From Neisseriaceae bacterium TC5R-5 (lineage in GTDB: Bacteria; Pseudomonadota; Gammaproteobacteria; Burkholderiales; Chromobacteriaceae): DNA of 64,000 nucleotides. A program made the position numbers and the translations under genes. The notes under the pieces are model-generated. The model ran no database searches. It worked only from the letters and a program-made list of their open reading frames with translations, and had not been told where the DNA came from. The stretch lies in contig JACCFC020000010.1 of assembly GCA_020830965.2 (NCBI GenBank), forward strand, positions 58,504 to 122,503, in the 5' to 3' direction. Positions 44,658 to 54,704 of the stretch are shown one piece after another. Positions within the stretch are counted from its first letter, which is position 1, and each line of letters starts with the position of its first letter.

Positions 44658-44839
44658 GGAGGTCAATATTACGCAAGGTGAGCGCACCTTAGCTTGCCAT
44701 TGAGCAGATAGCAATCCACCAAAAGTAGGGGGTGCTGCTAGAGGCCACCAAACCAGCCAATGTGCGCAGGCAGCATGCCCAATAGGTAAGCACACCAACT
44801 CTACGCTACACTAGCCATCATTTTCCTTACCCTTGAATA

Positions 44840-45955
44840 ATGGAACCACCCATGTCAAGCACACAAAGCCTGTCTCGTCCAGAAAAATGGATACGCTTAG
44901 CATCCTGGTTAGTAGCACTGGTCTTTGCTGGTTTTTTAATCGCTCTGGGCAATCTGGTAATTAGTGACCTGTTTTACGTCCCCCAAGGTGGGCCGCCGAA
45001 ATTGAGTGTGTTTGAGAAACAGGCGGGCGTAGCAGCGCTGGAGCAGCAGCACACAGCACTGCAGCAGCAGACTAAGTCTTTACAAAACAAACAGGAGTTG
45101 CTGAGTGAGACCCGCGCGCAGTTGGAACGTCACTATCAAACTCAGCGCAAAGGTTTGGCCAATTGGCTAGCCAGCAGCGAGGTGAGCGGCGATGCCAATC
45201 AGCACATCGAGGTGAAGCGCCGCACACTCGCCTTGGACGAGTTGCAGGCACAGATTCTGAGCTGGCAACAAAAGGAAGATCAACTTAATCAGCAACTGAT
45301 CACACTTCGGCAGCAGCAAACTAGCCTGACGCTGCGAATGGATCAACATAAAGAGCATGCCTATCAGCAATATCAACAGGCATTGCAAAGCTTTGAGCTC
45401 AAAGTGTTCGCCTTACGTCTGGCAGTAGTCTTGCCCTTGCTATTACTGGCAGTATGGTTGTTTATCCGTTACCGTCAGCACCGCTATTGGTTCTTCGTGT
45501 ACGGTTTTGGTCTGTTCAGCCTATTTGCCTTTTTTGTGGAGTTATTACCGTACCTGCCGAGTTTTGGGGGGTACGTGCGCCTGATCGTGGGGATTGCGCT
45601 TACGGTTTTTGCCGGCATGCGAATGATTCAGGCATTTCAGCGCTATGCGGAGCATAAGCGCCAGGAGTTGCAACAAAGCCAAAGTTCGCGAGCACAGCAA
45701 GTGCTTTACACTGAGGCTCTCTCGGCTTATCAGAAGAAAAACTGCCCTTCTTGCGAACACCAATACAATATTGCTGGTGAAGATGCCGATTACTGTATTC
45801 ATTGCGGGCTGCAGTTATTTAAAATCTGCGGCTGTAACGCACGCAATTTTGCCTTTTTCCCATTTTGTAAAAAGTGTGGCAGCCCGGTGAAGGCACAAGC
45901 AAGCACTGATCTGCCGAATTCAATAGATGAAAGAGCGAACCATGAAATTCGATAA
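44840..45955 (+). CDS. Membrane protein with coiled coil and C-terminal double zinc ribbon
   Basis: 371 residues, not assigned to a named family by me. Order: one membrane helix (about 20-45), a periplasmic or extracytoplasmic coiled coil rich in Gln and Leu (about 60-190, [19 protein letters not shown]), two or three membrane helices (about 195-280), and a cytosolic zinc-ribbon pair: CPSC...CIHC followed by CGCN...CKKC. An alternative ATG is at 44852 or 44870. The gene's last 14 bases overlap the start of pgk, so the two are probably co-transcribed. Function unknown. Confidence 0.75.
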   Translation: MEPPMSSTQSLSRPEKWIRLASWLVALVFAGFLIALGNLVISDLFYVPQGGPPKLSVFEKQAGVAALEQQHTALQQQTKSLQNKQELLSETRAQLERHYQTQRKGLANWLASSEVSGDANQHIEVKRRTLALDELQAQILSWQQKEDQLNQQLITLRQQQTSLTLRMDQHKEHAYQQYQQALQSFELKVFALRLAVVLPLLLLAVWLFIRYRQHRYWFFVYGFGLFSLFAFFVELLPYLPSFGGYVRLIVGIALTVFAGMRMIQAFQRYAEHKRQELQQSQSSRAQQVLYTEALSAYQKKNCPSCEHQYNIAGEDADYCIHCGLQLFKICGCNARNFAFFPFCKKCGSPVKAQASTDLPNSIDERANHEIR

Positions 45956-47117
45956 GCTAAGCGAGCAAAATCTGAGCGGTAAACGAGTGCTGATTCGTGT
46001 GGATATGAATGTGCCGGTCAAGAACGGCCAGATCAGCGACGACACTCGCATCCGGGCCAGCCTACCGTCCATCCAGCATTGCCTGGCCGCCGGGGCCGGG
46101 GTGATGTTGATGACACATCTGGGCCGCCCCACGGAGGGAGACCCTAAACCGGAAGACAGCCTGGCGCCTGTCGCGGAGCGCTTGGCCAGTCTGCTGGATA
46201 AGCCGGTCAAGCTGGTAAATCACTGGCAGACAGGGGTGGCCTTAGCTGCTGGCGAGGTGGTGATGCTGGAAAATGTGCGCTTGAATCCGGGCGAAAAAAA
46301 GAACGATGACACATTAGGACGCGCTTACGCCAAGCTGTGCGATATTTTTGTTAACGATGCCTTTGGTACTGCCCACCGTGCCGAGGCATCCACTCATGCG
46401 GTGGCCAAATTTGCCCCGATAGCCTGCGCCGGAATTTTGCTCAGCGCCGAGTTGGATGCTCTGGGGCTGGCCTTGCAAGTGCCTGCACGCCCATTGCTGG
46501 CCATTGTTGCCGGCTCGAAAGTATCAACCAAGCTCACCATTCTGGAAGCCCTGGCGGACAAAGTAGATCAATTGATTGTCGGGGGTGGCATCGCCAATAC
46601 CTTTTTGCTGGCCGAGGGCAAACCGATAGGGAAGTCACTGGCAGAGCCAGACTTGGTGGATCAGGCCAGACACATCATCGCCAAAATCCGCGCACGCGGC
46701 GGCCATGTGCCGCTACCCAGCGATGTAGTCTGTGCACGCGAGTTCGCAGAAACCGCCACAGCGTCGACTAAGCCGGTGGATGAGGTCGGCGCCGACGAGA
46801 TGATTCTGGACATCGGGCCGAATTCTGCGGCGGAATTAGCGGCTCTCATTACCCAAGCTGGCACCGTCGTGTGGAACGGCCCGGTGGGGGTGTTTGAGTT
46901 TGCTCAGTTCAGCGGCGGCACATGGGCTCTGGCCGAAGCCATTGCCAAAGCACCTGCCTTTTCTATTGCCGGAGGCGGTGACACCTTAGCGGCCATTGCC
47001 CAGTTTGGCGTCACCGATGACATCAGTTATATCTCCACTGGTGGCGGGGCGTTCCTGGAGTTTCTGGAAGGTAAAACCTTGCCGGCGGTCGCCATTCTAG
47101 AAGAGCGAGCGAACTAA
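45942..47117 (+). CDS. pgk: Phosphoglycerate kinase
   Basis: Glycolytic and gluconeogenic kinase, 1,3-bisphosphoglycerate + ADP to 3-phosphoglycerate + ATP. The ATG at 45942 ([29 protein letters not shown]) gives 391 residues (E. coli 387). Family signatures: [52 protein letters not shown], and the nucleotide-binding [10 protein letters not shown] and GGGDTLAAI with [13 protein letters not shown]. The more upstream ATG at 45927 would lengthen the overlap with the zinc-ribbon gene. Confidence 0.97.
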   Translation: MKFDKLSEQNLSGKRVLIRVDMNVPVKNGQISDDTRIRASLPSIQHCLAAGAGVMLMTHLGRPTEGDPKPEDSLAPVAERLASLLDKPVKLVNHWQTGVALAAGEVVMLENVRLNPGEKKNDDTLGRAYAKLCDIFVNDAFGTAHRAEASTHAVAKFAPIACAGILLSAELDALGLALQVPARPLLAIVAGSKVSTKLTILEALADKVDQLIVGGGIANTFLLAEGKPIGKSLAEPDLVDQARHIIAKIRARGGHVPLPSDVVCAREFAETATASTKPVDEVGADEMILDIGPNSAAELAALITQAGTVVWNGPVGVFEFAQFSGGTWALAEAIAKAPAFSIAGGGDTLAAIAQFGVTDDISYISTGGGAFLEFLEGKTLPAVAILEERAN

Positions 47118-47163
47118 ACGCAGTCCTGTCAGTGCCAGCTTCTTTGAATCAAGAAAGATCGCG

Positions 47164-48006
47164 ATGAAAACATGCAATACACTTCTGATCTGCTTGGCAC
47201 TGGGGCTGGCACTCAGCGCTTGTGGCAAACGCTCAGAATCGTTTGAGCAATCCCCCTCCCCCAGTCAGCAGGACAAGTCCTCAGTCGCCGACCCCAGTGC
47301 GATGACTCGCTCCTTAGCAGTCAGTCATTCGCTGGAGCTGGAAACCGCCGATCAGGCAAGCAAAAAACAGGCTTGGACCCAGTTACAGCAGCAATGCCAG
47401 ATGCCGGGTTGCTATATCATCAGCGCCTCTTTTTCCAACCGGGCCAGTAGTTCGGCAGAGTTGAAAGTCAGTGTGGCCAAGCCGGCATTGGCCACGTGGA
47501 TGAATAGCTTGGCCCGCTTTGGTGAGATTACCGAACACCAGCTACAGTTGCAGGATCAAACAGACAGTCTGGCTGACCTTGGTTCACAAATTAAAACGCT
47601 GACCGATATTCGCGACAGACTGCGCAAACGTCTGGATGAGCCCGGCCTGGAAAGCAGCGAGCTATTGGCTGTGGCTCAGCATCTTACGGAGATTCAATTA
47701 AAACTGGATCAACTCACTGCCAGCAAGAACACCACTCGGCAGTTGGTCGTACGCGATACCATCACAATGCAGTTGAGAGCGAAGACTGGTGCTTATAGTG
47801 CAAGCACCTGGGAGTCGGTCACAGATGCAGCCCGCTCTGGCACCAGGCTCTTTGCTGACAGCCTGGCAGCGGCTATTCAGTTTCTGATCGTCGTCACGCC
47901 TTGGGTATTATTATTTATTCCACTGCTCTACTTGCTCACTTGCCTCCGCAACTGGCGGCGTAAACGCAAACAAGTTCCTGCCTTACCACCGGCAACAAAA
48001 CCCTGA
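47164..48006 (+). CDS. DUF4349-type lipoprotein
   Basis: 280 residues. A lipoprotein signal peptide ends in the lipobox LSAC at residues 17-20 (LLICLALGLALSACGK). The middle matches DUF4349: LQQQCQMPGCYIISASFSNR, a segment about sidedness of residues LARFGEITEHQLQLQDQTDSLADLGSQIKTLTDIRDRLRKRL (coiled coil), EIQLKLDQL, and a membrane helix near 238-260 (LIVVTPWVLLFIPLLYLLTCL) before a basic tail. So it is anchored by lipid and by a C-terminal helix. Family function is unknown. Same strand as pgk, 46 bases after it. Confidence 0.75.
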   Translation: MKTCNTLLICLALGLALSACGKRSESFEQSPSPSQQDKSSVADPSAMTRSLAVSHSLELETADQASKKQAWTQLQQQCQMPGCYIISASFSNRASSSAELKVSVAKPALATWMNSLARFGEITEHQLQLQDQTDSLADLGSQIKTLTDIRDRLRKRLDEPGLESSELLAVAQHLTEIQLKLDQLTASKNTTRQLVVRDTITMQLRAKTGAYSASTWESVTDAARSGTRLFADSLAAAIQFLIVVTPWVLLFIPLLYLLTCLRNWRRKRKQVPALPPATKP

Positions 48007-48013
48007 TGGAGCG

Positions 48014-48043
48014 CGGATAAACTGCTAGCTAGCGGTTTATCTG
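48014..48043. terminator. Inverted repeat after the DUF4349 gene, possible terminator
   Basis: GATAAACTGCTAGC pairs with GCTAGCGGTTTATC, a nearly perfect 13-base stem with almost no loop, 10 bases after the stop. No T-run follows, so it may be a rho-independent terminator of poor quality or an mRNA 3'-end stabiliser. Confidence 0.4.
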
Positions 48044-48236
48044 CGTCGTGCCTTCTGCACGATGCAGATCAGCAATAGGCTGATTAGTCTTGACATGCAT
48101 ACTGATGCTACCGTATGGTTCCGTCACTTTTTTAAGTAGTCGTCTACACCGTCTGCTGAGCAGCAGGACTCCTGCCAACAAAGCACATCGTTGCGTACAC
48201 GGCTTTTACTGCCCCGCCTTGATAGAATAGAAGTTC

Positions 48237-48656
48237 ATGAAGCCAACTACTGAAACAGCACTCGGTGCTGCTCTCAAATCTGCCGTTCAAAGTCTCTCTA
48301 AAAAGAAGCAGACTGAAATGATTGCAGATCACGTCTATAGCAAGTTTGAAGTTTTCCGTCAGTTCCGCCCTTTGGCACTGGGAATACATGAGAGCCTGAT
48401 TACCACTCTGCCTCAGTTTGAAGCGACGCTGATTTCACGGGTAGTTGCCAACCACTGCCGCAAACCACGTTATATCAAGTCTCTGGCCCGTGGTGGCAAG
48501 CGCTTTGATCTGACCAATAAACCGGCAGGTGAGGTGAGCCCGGAAGAAAAGAAAGCCGCGGAACTCGCTCTCGTACCGAAAACAAGCACCCCGCCAGTCA
48601 GCGCGCCAAACATTACCGATACGTCTAACACTATCGAAGCAGGCAACGACGAATAA
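48237..48656 (+). CDS. proQ: ProQ/FinO-family RNA chaperone (minimal form)
   Basis: 139 residues: a FinO/ProQ core (about residues 10-95) with AALKSAVQSLSKKKQTE, FRPLALGIHESL and VVANHCRKPRYIKSLARGGKRFDL, where HCRKPRYIKSL is the usual RNA-binding concave face. The C-terminal Tudor-like domain of E. coli ProQ (232 residues) is absent; a low-complexity tail takes its place. This short form is the one known in Neisseria. It should bind structured sRNAs and mRNA 3' ends. Followed by a strong hairpin shared with the converging aroA. Confidence 0.85.
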   Translation: MKPTTETALGAALKSAVQSLSKKKQTEMIADHVYSKFEVFRQFRPLALGIHESLITTLPQFEATLISRVVANHCRKPRYIKSLARGGKRFDLTNKPAGEVSPEEKKAAELALVPKTSTPPVSAPNITDTSNTIEAGNDE

Positions 48657-48657
48657 A

Positions 48658-48692
48658 CCACCTTATCCGTCAACTATCGACGGATAAGGTGG
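48658..48692. terminator. Bidirectional hairpin terminator between proQ and aroA
   Basis: CCACCTTATCCGTC pairs with GACGGATAAGGTGG, a 14-base perfect stem around a 7-base loop, starting just after the proQ stop and ending 17 bases before the aroA stop on the other strand. Placed to end both converging transcripts, although T-runs are weak. Confidence 0.6.
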
Positions 48693-48709
48693 CGGCAGCT
48701 AAAACGGCC

Positions 48710-50002
48710 TCAGCTTGGCTGACGTAAAGAAGCCAGCACATCAAAGTAGTCCGGAAAAGTCTTGGCGACGCACTTGGGGTCATTGATGATCACCGGCACC
48801 CCCAGTAGCGAAACCAGTGAAAAGCACATCGCCATGCGGTGATCGTCGTAGGTATCGATTGCCGCTTGCGGAGTAAGCACAGCAGGCGGTGTGATACGGA
48901 TATAATCGGCCCCTTCTTCCACTACGGCCCCCACCTTACGCAATTCCGTTGCCATAGCGCTCAGGCGATCGGTTTCTTTGACCCGCCAGCTGGCAATATT
49001 ACGTAGGGTCGTGGTGCCGTCTGCGGCCAAGGCCGCTACGGCTATGGTCATCGCAGCATCGGGAATATGGTTCAGGTCAGCATCAATCGCCTTGAGCTTG
49101 CCAGTAGCACTGACTTCTATCCAGTTATCGCCCATCTGCACTGTTGCGCCCATCTGGCGCAGAGTCTCGGCAAATTTCACATCACCTTGAATGCTATCGG
49201 TGCCTACCCCCTCCACTCGTACAGGTCCACCGGTCAGTGCCCCTGCTGCCAGAAAATAAGAGGCGCTGGACGCATCACCCTCTACCTGTATGGAACCGGG
49301 AGAAACATAGCGCTGCCCTGCTTCAATGATAAAGCGCTCCCAGCCTTGCCGTTCTACCCGTACCCCAAAACGAGCCATCAGGTTCAAAGTTATTTCGATA
49401 TAGGGTTTAGAAATCAGCTCGCCACTTACCTCGATAGTCCAGCGCGCGCCAGTCAACGGCAAAGCCATCAGCAGTGCGGTAAGGAACTGGCTGGAAACGT
49501 CCCCCTTCACCGGCACCACGCCCCCATCCTGCAAATCAGCTGCGGCAATCAGCAACGGCGGATAGCTTGGATTGCCTTGATAGCTGATTTGTGCACCAAC
49601 TACACGCAGCGCATCCACCAGATCGCCAATTGGACGTTCATGCATACGCGGCACGCCACTTAACCGATATTGCCCCTGCATCACCGCCAACGCTGCTGTA
49701 AGCGGCCGAAACGCGGTTCCGGCATTACCCAGAAACAAATCAGCCTGTTTTACCGGGAACTGCCCCCCCTCCCCATACACTCGAAAATCGCGCCCCTCCC
49801 CCAATTGCTCAACACATACTCCTAGCAACTTAAGGGCATCCAGCATGTGCCGAATATCGTCAGAATCAAGCAAATCATTCACAAGCGTTGTGCCTTCACA
49901 CAACGCGGCCAACAATAAAGTACGATTGGAAATACTTTTGGAGCCGGGCAGCTTGATGCGACCAGCCAAATGAGAAATTGGGGCGAGATGCAATTGTTCC
50001 AT
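48710..50002 (-). CDS. aroA: 3-phosphoshikimate 1-carboxyvinyltransferase (EPSP synthase, class I)
   Basis: Sixth step of the shikimate pathway, from shikimate-3-phosphate and PEP to EPSP. The ATG at 50002 ([23 protein letters not shown]) gives 430 residues (E. coli 427); the open frame to 50140 adds a non-homologous leader. Class I signatures: [61 protein letters not shown] and [12 protein letters not shown]. The gene is divergent from cmk, so the 220-base space between them holds both promoters. Confidence 0.95.
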   Translation of the reverse strand: MEQLHLAPISHLAGRIKLPGSKSISNRTLLLAALCEGTTLVNDLLDSDDIRHMLDALKLLGVCVEQLGEGRDFRVYGEGGQFPVKQADLFLGNAGTAFRPLTAALAVMQGQYRLSGVPRMHERPIGDLVDALRVVGAQISYQGNPSYPPLLIAAADLQDGGVVPVKGDVSSQFLTALLMALPLTGARWTIEVSGELISKPYIEITLNLMARFGVRVERQGWERFIIEAGQRYVSPGSIQVEGDASSASYFLAAGALTGGPVRVEGVGTDSIQGDVKFAETLRQMGATVQMGDNWIEVSATGKLKAIDADLNHIPDAAMTIAVAALAADGTTTLRNIASWRVKETDRLSAMATELRKVGAVVEEGADYIRITPPAVLTPQAAIDTYDDHRMAMCFSLVSLLGVPVIINDPKCVAKTFPDYFDVLASLRQPS

Positions 50003-50224
50003 ATAGAAGGAAAATTCCTGGCTAGATTTTTTTGAGAGAGAGTCATTAGCCACACACTGCTCAACGGAAAGCCTACACAGCGTTGTGAGCGACGAAATGT
50101 AACCGGCTGTCAGCCTAAAACGCAAATCGTTGCAATGCAAGCTAGCAGGATGTTGATGTACCAGCAGACGCCACTTACGATAAAATCAACACCTTAGTTA
50201 GGCCGCATGGCAACAGGAATCAGC

Positions 50225-50887
50225 ATGACCACACCCATAATTACCATTGATGGCCCATCGGCATCCGGTAAAGGCACTATTGCCGCCATCGTCGCCCATC
50301 GTTTAGGTTTTCATTACTTAGACTCCGGCTCCCTCTATCGCCTCTTGGCTTTACACACCCGGCAACAAAGCATCGCCTGGGATGATGAAACTCGCGTAGC
50401 GGCCGCTGCAATCAGCCTGCCGGCAAAGTTTATCGATGGCCACAGCTGGCTGAATGGCAAGGAGGTCAGTGCCACGATACGCGCCGAGCACATCGGCAAT
50501 GGCGCCTCTCAGATTGCTGCCTTACCGGCGGTACGGGCCGCCTTATTGCAGCGTCAGCGCGATTTCTGTGCCGAGCCCGGCCTGGTAACGGATGGACGGG
50601 ACATGGGCTCAATCGTTTTTCCCATGGCTTTACTCAAGATTTTTTTAACCGCCAGCCAGGAAGAACGCGCAGAGCGCCGCTATAAGCAGTTGATCAACAA
50701 GGGGGAATCTGCTAACCTCCCGCAAATTAAGCTGGACATTATTAATCGGGATGTGCGTGACGCCACCCGATCAATTGCCCCCTTACGTCATGAGTCGGAC
50801 GCCCTGTTACTCGACACCACACAGCTGAATGTAGACCAAGCCGTCGAAAAAATTCTCATGTGGTTTCAAGAAAAGCAAGCAAGCTGA
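50225..50887 (+). CDS. cmk: Cytidylate kinase
   Basis: Phosphorylates CMP and dCMP with ATP. The ATG at 50225 follows CAGGAA and gives 220 residues (E. coli 227). Walker A IDGPSASGKGT at residues 7-17, then LDSGSLYR, the NMP-binding VTDGRDMGSIVFP and the lid RAERRYKQL, with NRDVRDATRSIAPL at the CMP site. It is followed by rpsA, the conserved cmk-rpsA-ihfB order of proteobacteria. A TAAAAT at 50181-50186 could be part of its promoter. Confidence 0.96.
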   Translation: MTTPIITIDGPSASGKGTIAAIVAHRLGFHYLDSGSLYRLLALHTRQQSIAWDDETRVAAAAISLPAKFIDGHSWLNGKEVSATIRAEHIGNGASQIAALPAVRAALLQRQRDFCAEPGLVTDGRDMGSIVFPMALLKIFLTASQEERAERRYKQLINKGESANLPQIKLDIINRDVRDATRSIAPLRHESDALLLDTTQLNVDQAVEKILMWFQEKQAS

Positions 50888-50983
50888 CTGTAATATTTTT
50901 TATGGACAGGCTCTATCTACAGAAACTGTCCTGTGTTCAACCCTAACCCGTATGCCGCAAGGTGTACACCGAGAGTACGCTTG

Positions 50984-52675
50984 ATGACCACCCTCTCTAT
51001 GGAAAACTTCGCCCAACTGTTTGAAGAAAGCTTGGCCCTTCACGATATGCGCGTGGGTGAGGTGATCACTGCTGAAGTGGTAGCAGTTGATTCTAATTTT
51101 GTTACTGTAAATGCTGGCCTTAAATCCGAATCGCTGATTCCAGCGGAAGAATTCAAAAACGATGAAGGTGTACTCGAAGTCGCTATCGGTGACTTCGTCA
51201 CTGTCGCTATTGATGCACTAGAAAACGGTTTTGGCGAAACCAAACTATCCCGTGAAAAAGCAAAACGCTTGGCGGCATGGATTGATTTGGAAGAAGCACT
51301 GGAAAGTGGCAAGATTCTGTCTGGCCTCATCAGCGGTAAGGTCAAAGGCGGCCTGACTGTGATGATCAATGGCATTCGTGCCTTCTTGCCAGGCTCGCTG
51401 GTTGACGTACGTCCGGTTAAAGACACCACCCCGTACGAAAACAAGAATATCGAATTCAAAGTGATCAAGCTGGATCGCAAGCGCAATAATGTCGTAGTTT
51501 CCCGTCGCTCTGTACTGGAAGAAACCTTGGGTGAAGAGCGTAAAGCCTTGCTGGAGACACTCAAAGAAGGCTCCATCATCAAAGGTATCGTCAAGAACAT
51601 TACTGACTACGGTGCATTCGTTGATCTGGGTGGCATTGATGGTCTGCTCCACATCACTGACCTTGCTTGGCGCCGTGTGAAGCACCCGTCAGAAGTGCTG
51701 GCGGTTGGCGATGAAGTCGAAGCTAAAGTTCTGAAATTTGATCAAGACAAAAACCGTGTTTCTCTAGGCCTGAAGCAGTTGGGCGAAGACCCATGGGTGG
51801 GCCTATCCCGTCGCTACCCTGCCAGTACACGCCTGTTTGGCAAGGTAACGAATCTGACCGATTACGGTGCTTTTGTTGAAATCGAACAAGGTATTGAGGG
51901 TTTGGTTCACGTATCTGAAATGGATTGGACAAACAAGAACGTACATCCGTCCAAGGTTGTTCAGGTAGGCGATGAAGTTGAAGTAATGATCCTAGAAATT
52001 GACGAAGATCGTCGCCGTATTTCTTTGGGCATGAAACAATGCCAGGCAAACCCTTGGAATGAGTTCGCCGACAACTTCAACAAAGGCGATAAGATCAAAG
52101 GTGCGATCAAATCCATTACCGACTTTGGCGTTTTCGTTGGTCTGCCGGGTGGAATTGACGGCCTAGTACATCTATCAGACCTGTCTTGGGCTGAAGTGGG
52201 TGAAGAAGCCGTACGCAAGTTCAAAAAGGGTGATGAAGTAGACGCAGTGGTTCTATCCATTGATGTTGAGAAAGAACGTATCTCTTTAGGCATCAAGCAA
52301 ATGGAAGGCGATCCATTCAATAACTTCGTCGCCATGAACGACAAGGGTGCATTGGTAAAAGGCGTGGTTAAAGCTGTTGATGCCAAGGGTGCCACCGTTG
52401 TACTAGATTCTGATGTTGAAGGTTATCTACGCGCCTCCGAGCTTTCTCGTGATCGTGTTGAAGATGCTCGTAGCATTCTCAATGAGGGTGATCAAGTAGA
52501 AACGATCATTATCGCTGTAGATCGGAAGTCGCGCAGTATCAGCTTGTCTATCAAAGCTAAAGACGTGCAAGAAGAGACTAGCACGCTGAAAAATGTAGCG
52601 GTTGATAGCACTTCTGCAGGTACGACCAACTTAGGTGCCTTGTTAAAAGCTAAGCTGTCTGGCTCCAACGAGTAA
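50984..52675 (+). CDS. rpsA: 30S ribosomal protein S1
   Basis: mRNA-binding ribosomal protein with six S1 (OB-fold) repeats; helps translation initiation of most mRNAs. Start at the ATG at 50984 ([17 protein letters not shown]), giving 563 residues (E. coli 557); [11 protein letters not shown] is the conserved N-terminus, and the frame upstream to 50933 is not. Clear repeats are [49 protein letters not shown] and [25 protein letters not shown]. Unlike most neighbours it has few rare codons. The 96-base cmk-rpsA gap would contain its leader. Confidence 0.97.
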   Translation: MTTLSMENFAQLFEESLALHDMRVGEVITAEVVAVDSNFVTVNAGLKSESLIPAEEFKNDEGVLEVAIGDFVTVAIDALENGFGETKLSREKAKRLAAWIDLEEALESGKILSGLISGKVKGGLTVMINGIRAFLPGSLVDVRPVKDTTPYENKNIEFKVIKLDRKRNNVVVSRRSVLEETLGEERKALLETLKEGSIIKGIVKNITDYGAFVDLGGIDGLLHITDLAWRRVKHPSEVLAVGDEVEAKVLKFDQDKNRVSLGLKQLGEDPWVGLSRRYPASTRLFGKVTNLTDYGAFVEIEQGIEGLVHVSEMDWTNKNVHPSKVVQVGDEVEVMILEIDEDRRRISLGMKQCQANPWNEFADNFNKGDKIKGAIKSITDFGVFVGLPGGIDGLVHLSDLSWAEVGEEAVRKFKKGDEVDAVVLSIDVEKERISLGIKQMEGDPFNNFVAMNDKGALVKGVVKAVDAKGATVVLDSDVEGYLRASELSRDRVEDARSILNEGDQVETIIIAVDRKSRSISLSIKAKDVQEETSTLKNVAVDSTSAGTTNLGALLKAKLSGSNE

Positions 52676-52682
52676 TTGCGCG

Positions 52683-52997
52683 ATGACCAAATCTGAGCTG
52701 ATCGCTAGGCTGTCGGAGCGACTTGCCGAGCGCAATTCTCAGTTGGTCTACAAAGACGTTGAGCTCGCCGTCAAAACCATTTTAGATATGATGGCGCGCA
52801 ATCTGGCTGAAGGGGAGCGAATTGAAATTCGTGGATTCGGTAGTTTTGGTTTAAATTACCGGCCTCCACGAGTAGGTCGCAACCCTAAGTCAGGTACCAG
52901 CGTCTCGGTTCCTGAGAAGTATGTGCCACATTTCAAAGCCGGTAAGGAGCTGCGTGAACGTGTTGATCTGTCACTCCTAGAGCAGATTCAAGCCTAA
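52683..52997 (+). CDS. ihfB: Integration host factor beta subunit
   Basis: DNA-bending protein, a heterodimer partner of IhfA. 104 residues (E. coli 94) with [83 protein letters not shown]; the arm with the Pro that intercalates between base pairs is in VGRNPKSG. Lies seven bases after rpsA and is followed by a terminator. Confidence 0.97.
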   Translation: MTKSELIARLSERLAERNSQLVYKDVELAVKTILDMMARNLAEGERIEIRGFGSFGLNYRPPRVGRNPKSGTSVSVPEKYVPHFKAGKELRERVDLSLLEQIQA

Positions 52998-53026
52998 TCG
53001 CACTACCGCATGATTCTAGCAAAGTT

Positions 53027-53056
53027 AAAACGCCGCAATTTGCGGCGTTTGTTTTA
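53027..53056 (+). terminator. Rho-independent terminator after ihfB
   Basis: AAACGCCGCAA pairs with TTGCGGCGTTT, an 11-base GC-rich stem with almost no loop, followed by GTTTT. It lies 30 bases after the ihfB stop and ends the cmk-rpsA-ihfB transcript. Confidence 0.85.
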
Positions 53057-53142
53057 TCTGCCCTTATCACTTCCAGCTTGGGTTGCCGCTGGCTATCGTT
53101 TAAACTTGCACTCCAGCCAACCAACCAAGTGAGATAGCTGAT

Positions 53143-53436
53143 ATGCGCTACCTGCTTCGTATCATCGAACTAGCATTACTGATATTTCTGATTACCGTTG
53201 CTGTGCAAAACAGCCACACTGTAGAATTTAAGTTATTCTTCGGACAATCTTGGTCAGCTCCCCTTATTGTTTTCTTATTGCTCTTCTTTGTAGTGGGTGC
53301 TGCAGTCGGGCTATTAGCGACATTGGCCTATTATTTACGTAGTCGCAAAGAAATCTCTCAACTGAAAAAAGAATTACGCAACCGCCCTCCTCTTCCGCAA
53401 ACGATAAATGACCCTAGTGACTCCGTTGCAAATTAA
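53143..53436 (+). CDS. lapA: Lipopolysaccharide assembly protein LapA (DUF1049)
   Basis: 97 residues with two membrane helices (about 6-24 and 43-66) separated by AVQNSHTVEFKLFFGQSWSAPL, then a basic coiled-coil tail RSRKEISQLKKELRNRP in the cytosol. This is the LapA/YciS layout. LapA works with LapB to control LPS synthesis, probably through LpxC turnover by FtsH. Neighbouring gene lapB confirms the assignment. Starts right after the rpsA-ihfB terminator and probably has its own promoter in the 87-base gap. Confidence 0.92.
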   Translation: MRYLLRIIELALLIFLITVAVQNSHTVEFKLFFGQSWSAPLIVFLLLFFVVGAAVGLLATLAYYLRSRKEISQLKKELRNRPPLPQTINDPSDSVAN

Positions 53437-53489
53437 ATCACCTTCCCCGGCAGAAATGGTTATGTCCGTTAACTTGAAAAGGATGACTA

Positions 53490-54650
53490 TTGGAACTTGA
53501 TTTATGGTGGCTGCTACTGTTTCCCGCCTTTTTTGGCTTGGGCTGGTTTGCTGCGCGCATTGATATGCGCACGGTACTAAAACAGGCAAAATCGATACCA
53601 GATGGCTTTTTTCAGGGCCTGGATGCTTTGGTAGAAGATAAAACGGACGTTGCCGCTAGATCGCTGGCAGAAGTGACTCGCCAGCAAACCTCAACTCCCG
53701 AACTACAGTACACCCTGGGCAAACTCTACCGTAAACGCGGAGAAAACGACAAAGCCATTCACCTCCATCAACAAATGCTGGAAACACCGGATTTAAACAC
53801 TGAGCAACGCGATATTATTTTATTCGAGTTGGCACAGGACTTTCATAAAGCAGGGCTAGTAGATCGCGCAGAAGAAATTCTCCTCAAACTATTAGATGGC
53901 CATAAAGGCCTACTGGCCAGGCAACAGTTACTCAATATTTACCAGCAGGATCGCGATTGGCACAAAGCCATTAGTACCGCTAAGGAACTACGGAGTGATG
54001 CCCATTCTTTTCAGCATGAAGTTGCTCAATTTTATTGTGAATTGGCACAAAGAGAACTGTATCAGTCTCATATCAGCGAGGCCCGCCACCACGTCGCAGA
54101 AGCCATAACGGCCAATCGTAAATGTGTACGAGCAAGCTTAATTATGGGAGATATCGAATTTAGCGCCGGACAGATGGAAGCTGCCATTAGCGCTTGGCAA
54201 GAAATCGAAAAACAGAATTATGAATACCTATCAATGGCAGCAGAACGTTTATTCGATGCTTACGAACAATTAGATAAACCGCTAGAGGGTATCGCCCTGT
54301 TACGCGGCTATCAGAAAACCTTTCCACAACTAGAGCTGACGGATTTAGTCTATCAAAAAATCGCTACCTATGAAGGTGAAGAAAAAGCCCTAGAAGCTAC
54401 ACGAGAAGCGGTACATGCTCGCCCTAACCTACACGGCATCTACCGTCTCATCGAAGCCCAGATGGATATATTAAGCCCAGAAGGTCGCCTGGATGCCGAG
54501 GTAGCAAGAGCGCTAATCCTCAAACATGCTCAGCGCCTGAGTGTACATCGCTGCAAATGCTGCAACTTCCGTTCCCGTGCATTTTTCTGGCATTGTCCCG
54601 CCTGCGGAGAATGGGAAAGCTTTACCCCCAATCGTTCAGAAGCTCAATAA
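53490..54650 (+). CDS. lapB: Lipopolysaccharide assembly protein LapB (YciM), TTG start
   Basis: 386 residues (E. coli 389). An N-terminal membrane helix (MELDLWWLLLFPAFFGLGWFAARIDMRTVLKQAK), TPR repeats over most of the length, and a C-terminal rubredoxin-like metal site (CKCCNFRSRAFFWHCPACGEWESF, four cysteines). It tethers FtsH to LpxC and so limits LPS synthesis. The start codon is TTG at 53490; an AAGGATG ribosome-binding site lies nine bases before it and the encoded N-terminus matches the family, so it is preferred to later ATGs. Located between lapA and pyrF as is usual. Confidence 0.95.
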   Translation: MELDLWWLLLFPAFFGLGWFAARIDMRTVLKQAKSIPDGFFQGLDALVEDKTDVAARSLAEVTRQQTSTPELQYTLGKLYRKRGENDKAIHLHQQMLETPDLNTEQRDIILFELAQDFHKAGLVDRAEEILLKLLDGHKGLLARQQLLNIYQQDRDWHKAISTAKELRSDAHSFQHEVAQFYCELAQRELYQSHISEARHHVAEAITANRKCVRASLIMGDIEFSAGQMEAAISAWQEIEKQNYEYLSMAAERLFDAYEQLDKPLEGIALLRGYQKTFPQLELTDLVYQKIATYEGEEKALEATREAVHARPNLHGIYRLIEAQMDILSPEGRLDAEVARALILKHAQRLSVHRCKCCNFRSRAFFWHCPACGEWESFTPNRSEAQ

Positions 54651-54704
54651 GATCACCATTATTCTGACAACACAGATACAAGCCCTATCTCCAGTGGAGC
54701 ATAC

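Noticed and set aside
49067..49663. 198-residue plus-strand frame inside aroA
   Set aside because: Antisense to a strongly supported EPSP synthase gene; no recognisable domain.
51040..51600. 186-residue minus-strand frame inside rpsA
   Set aside because: Ser/Leu-rich shadow of the S1 repeats.
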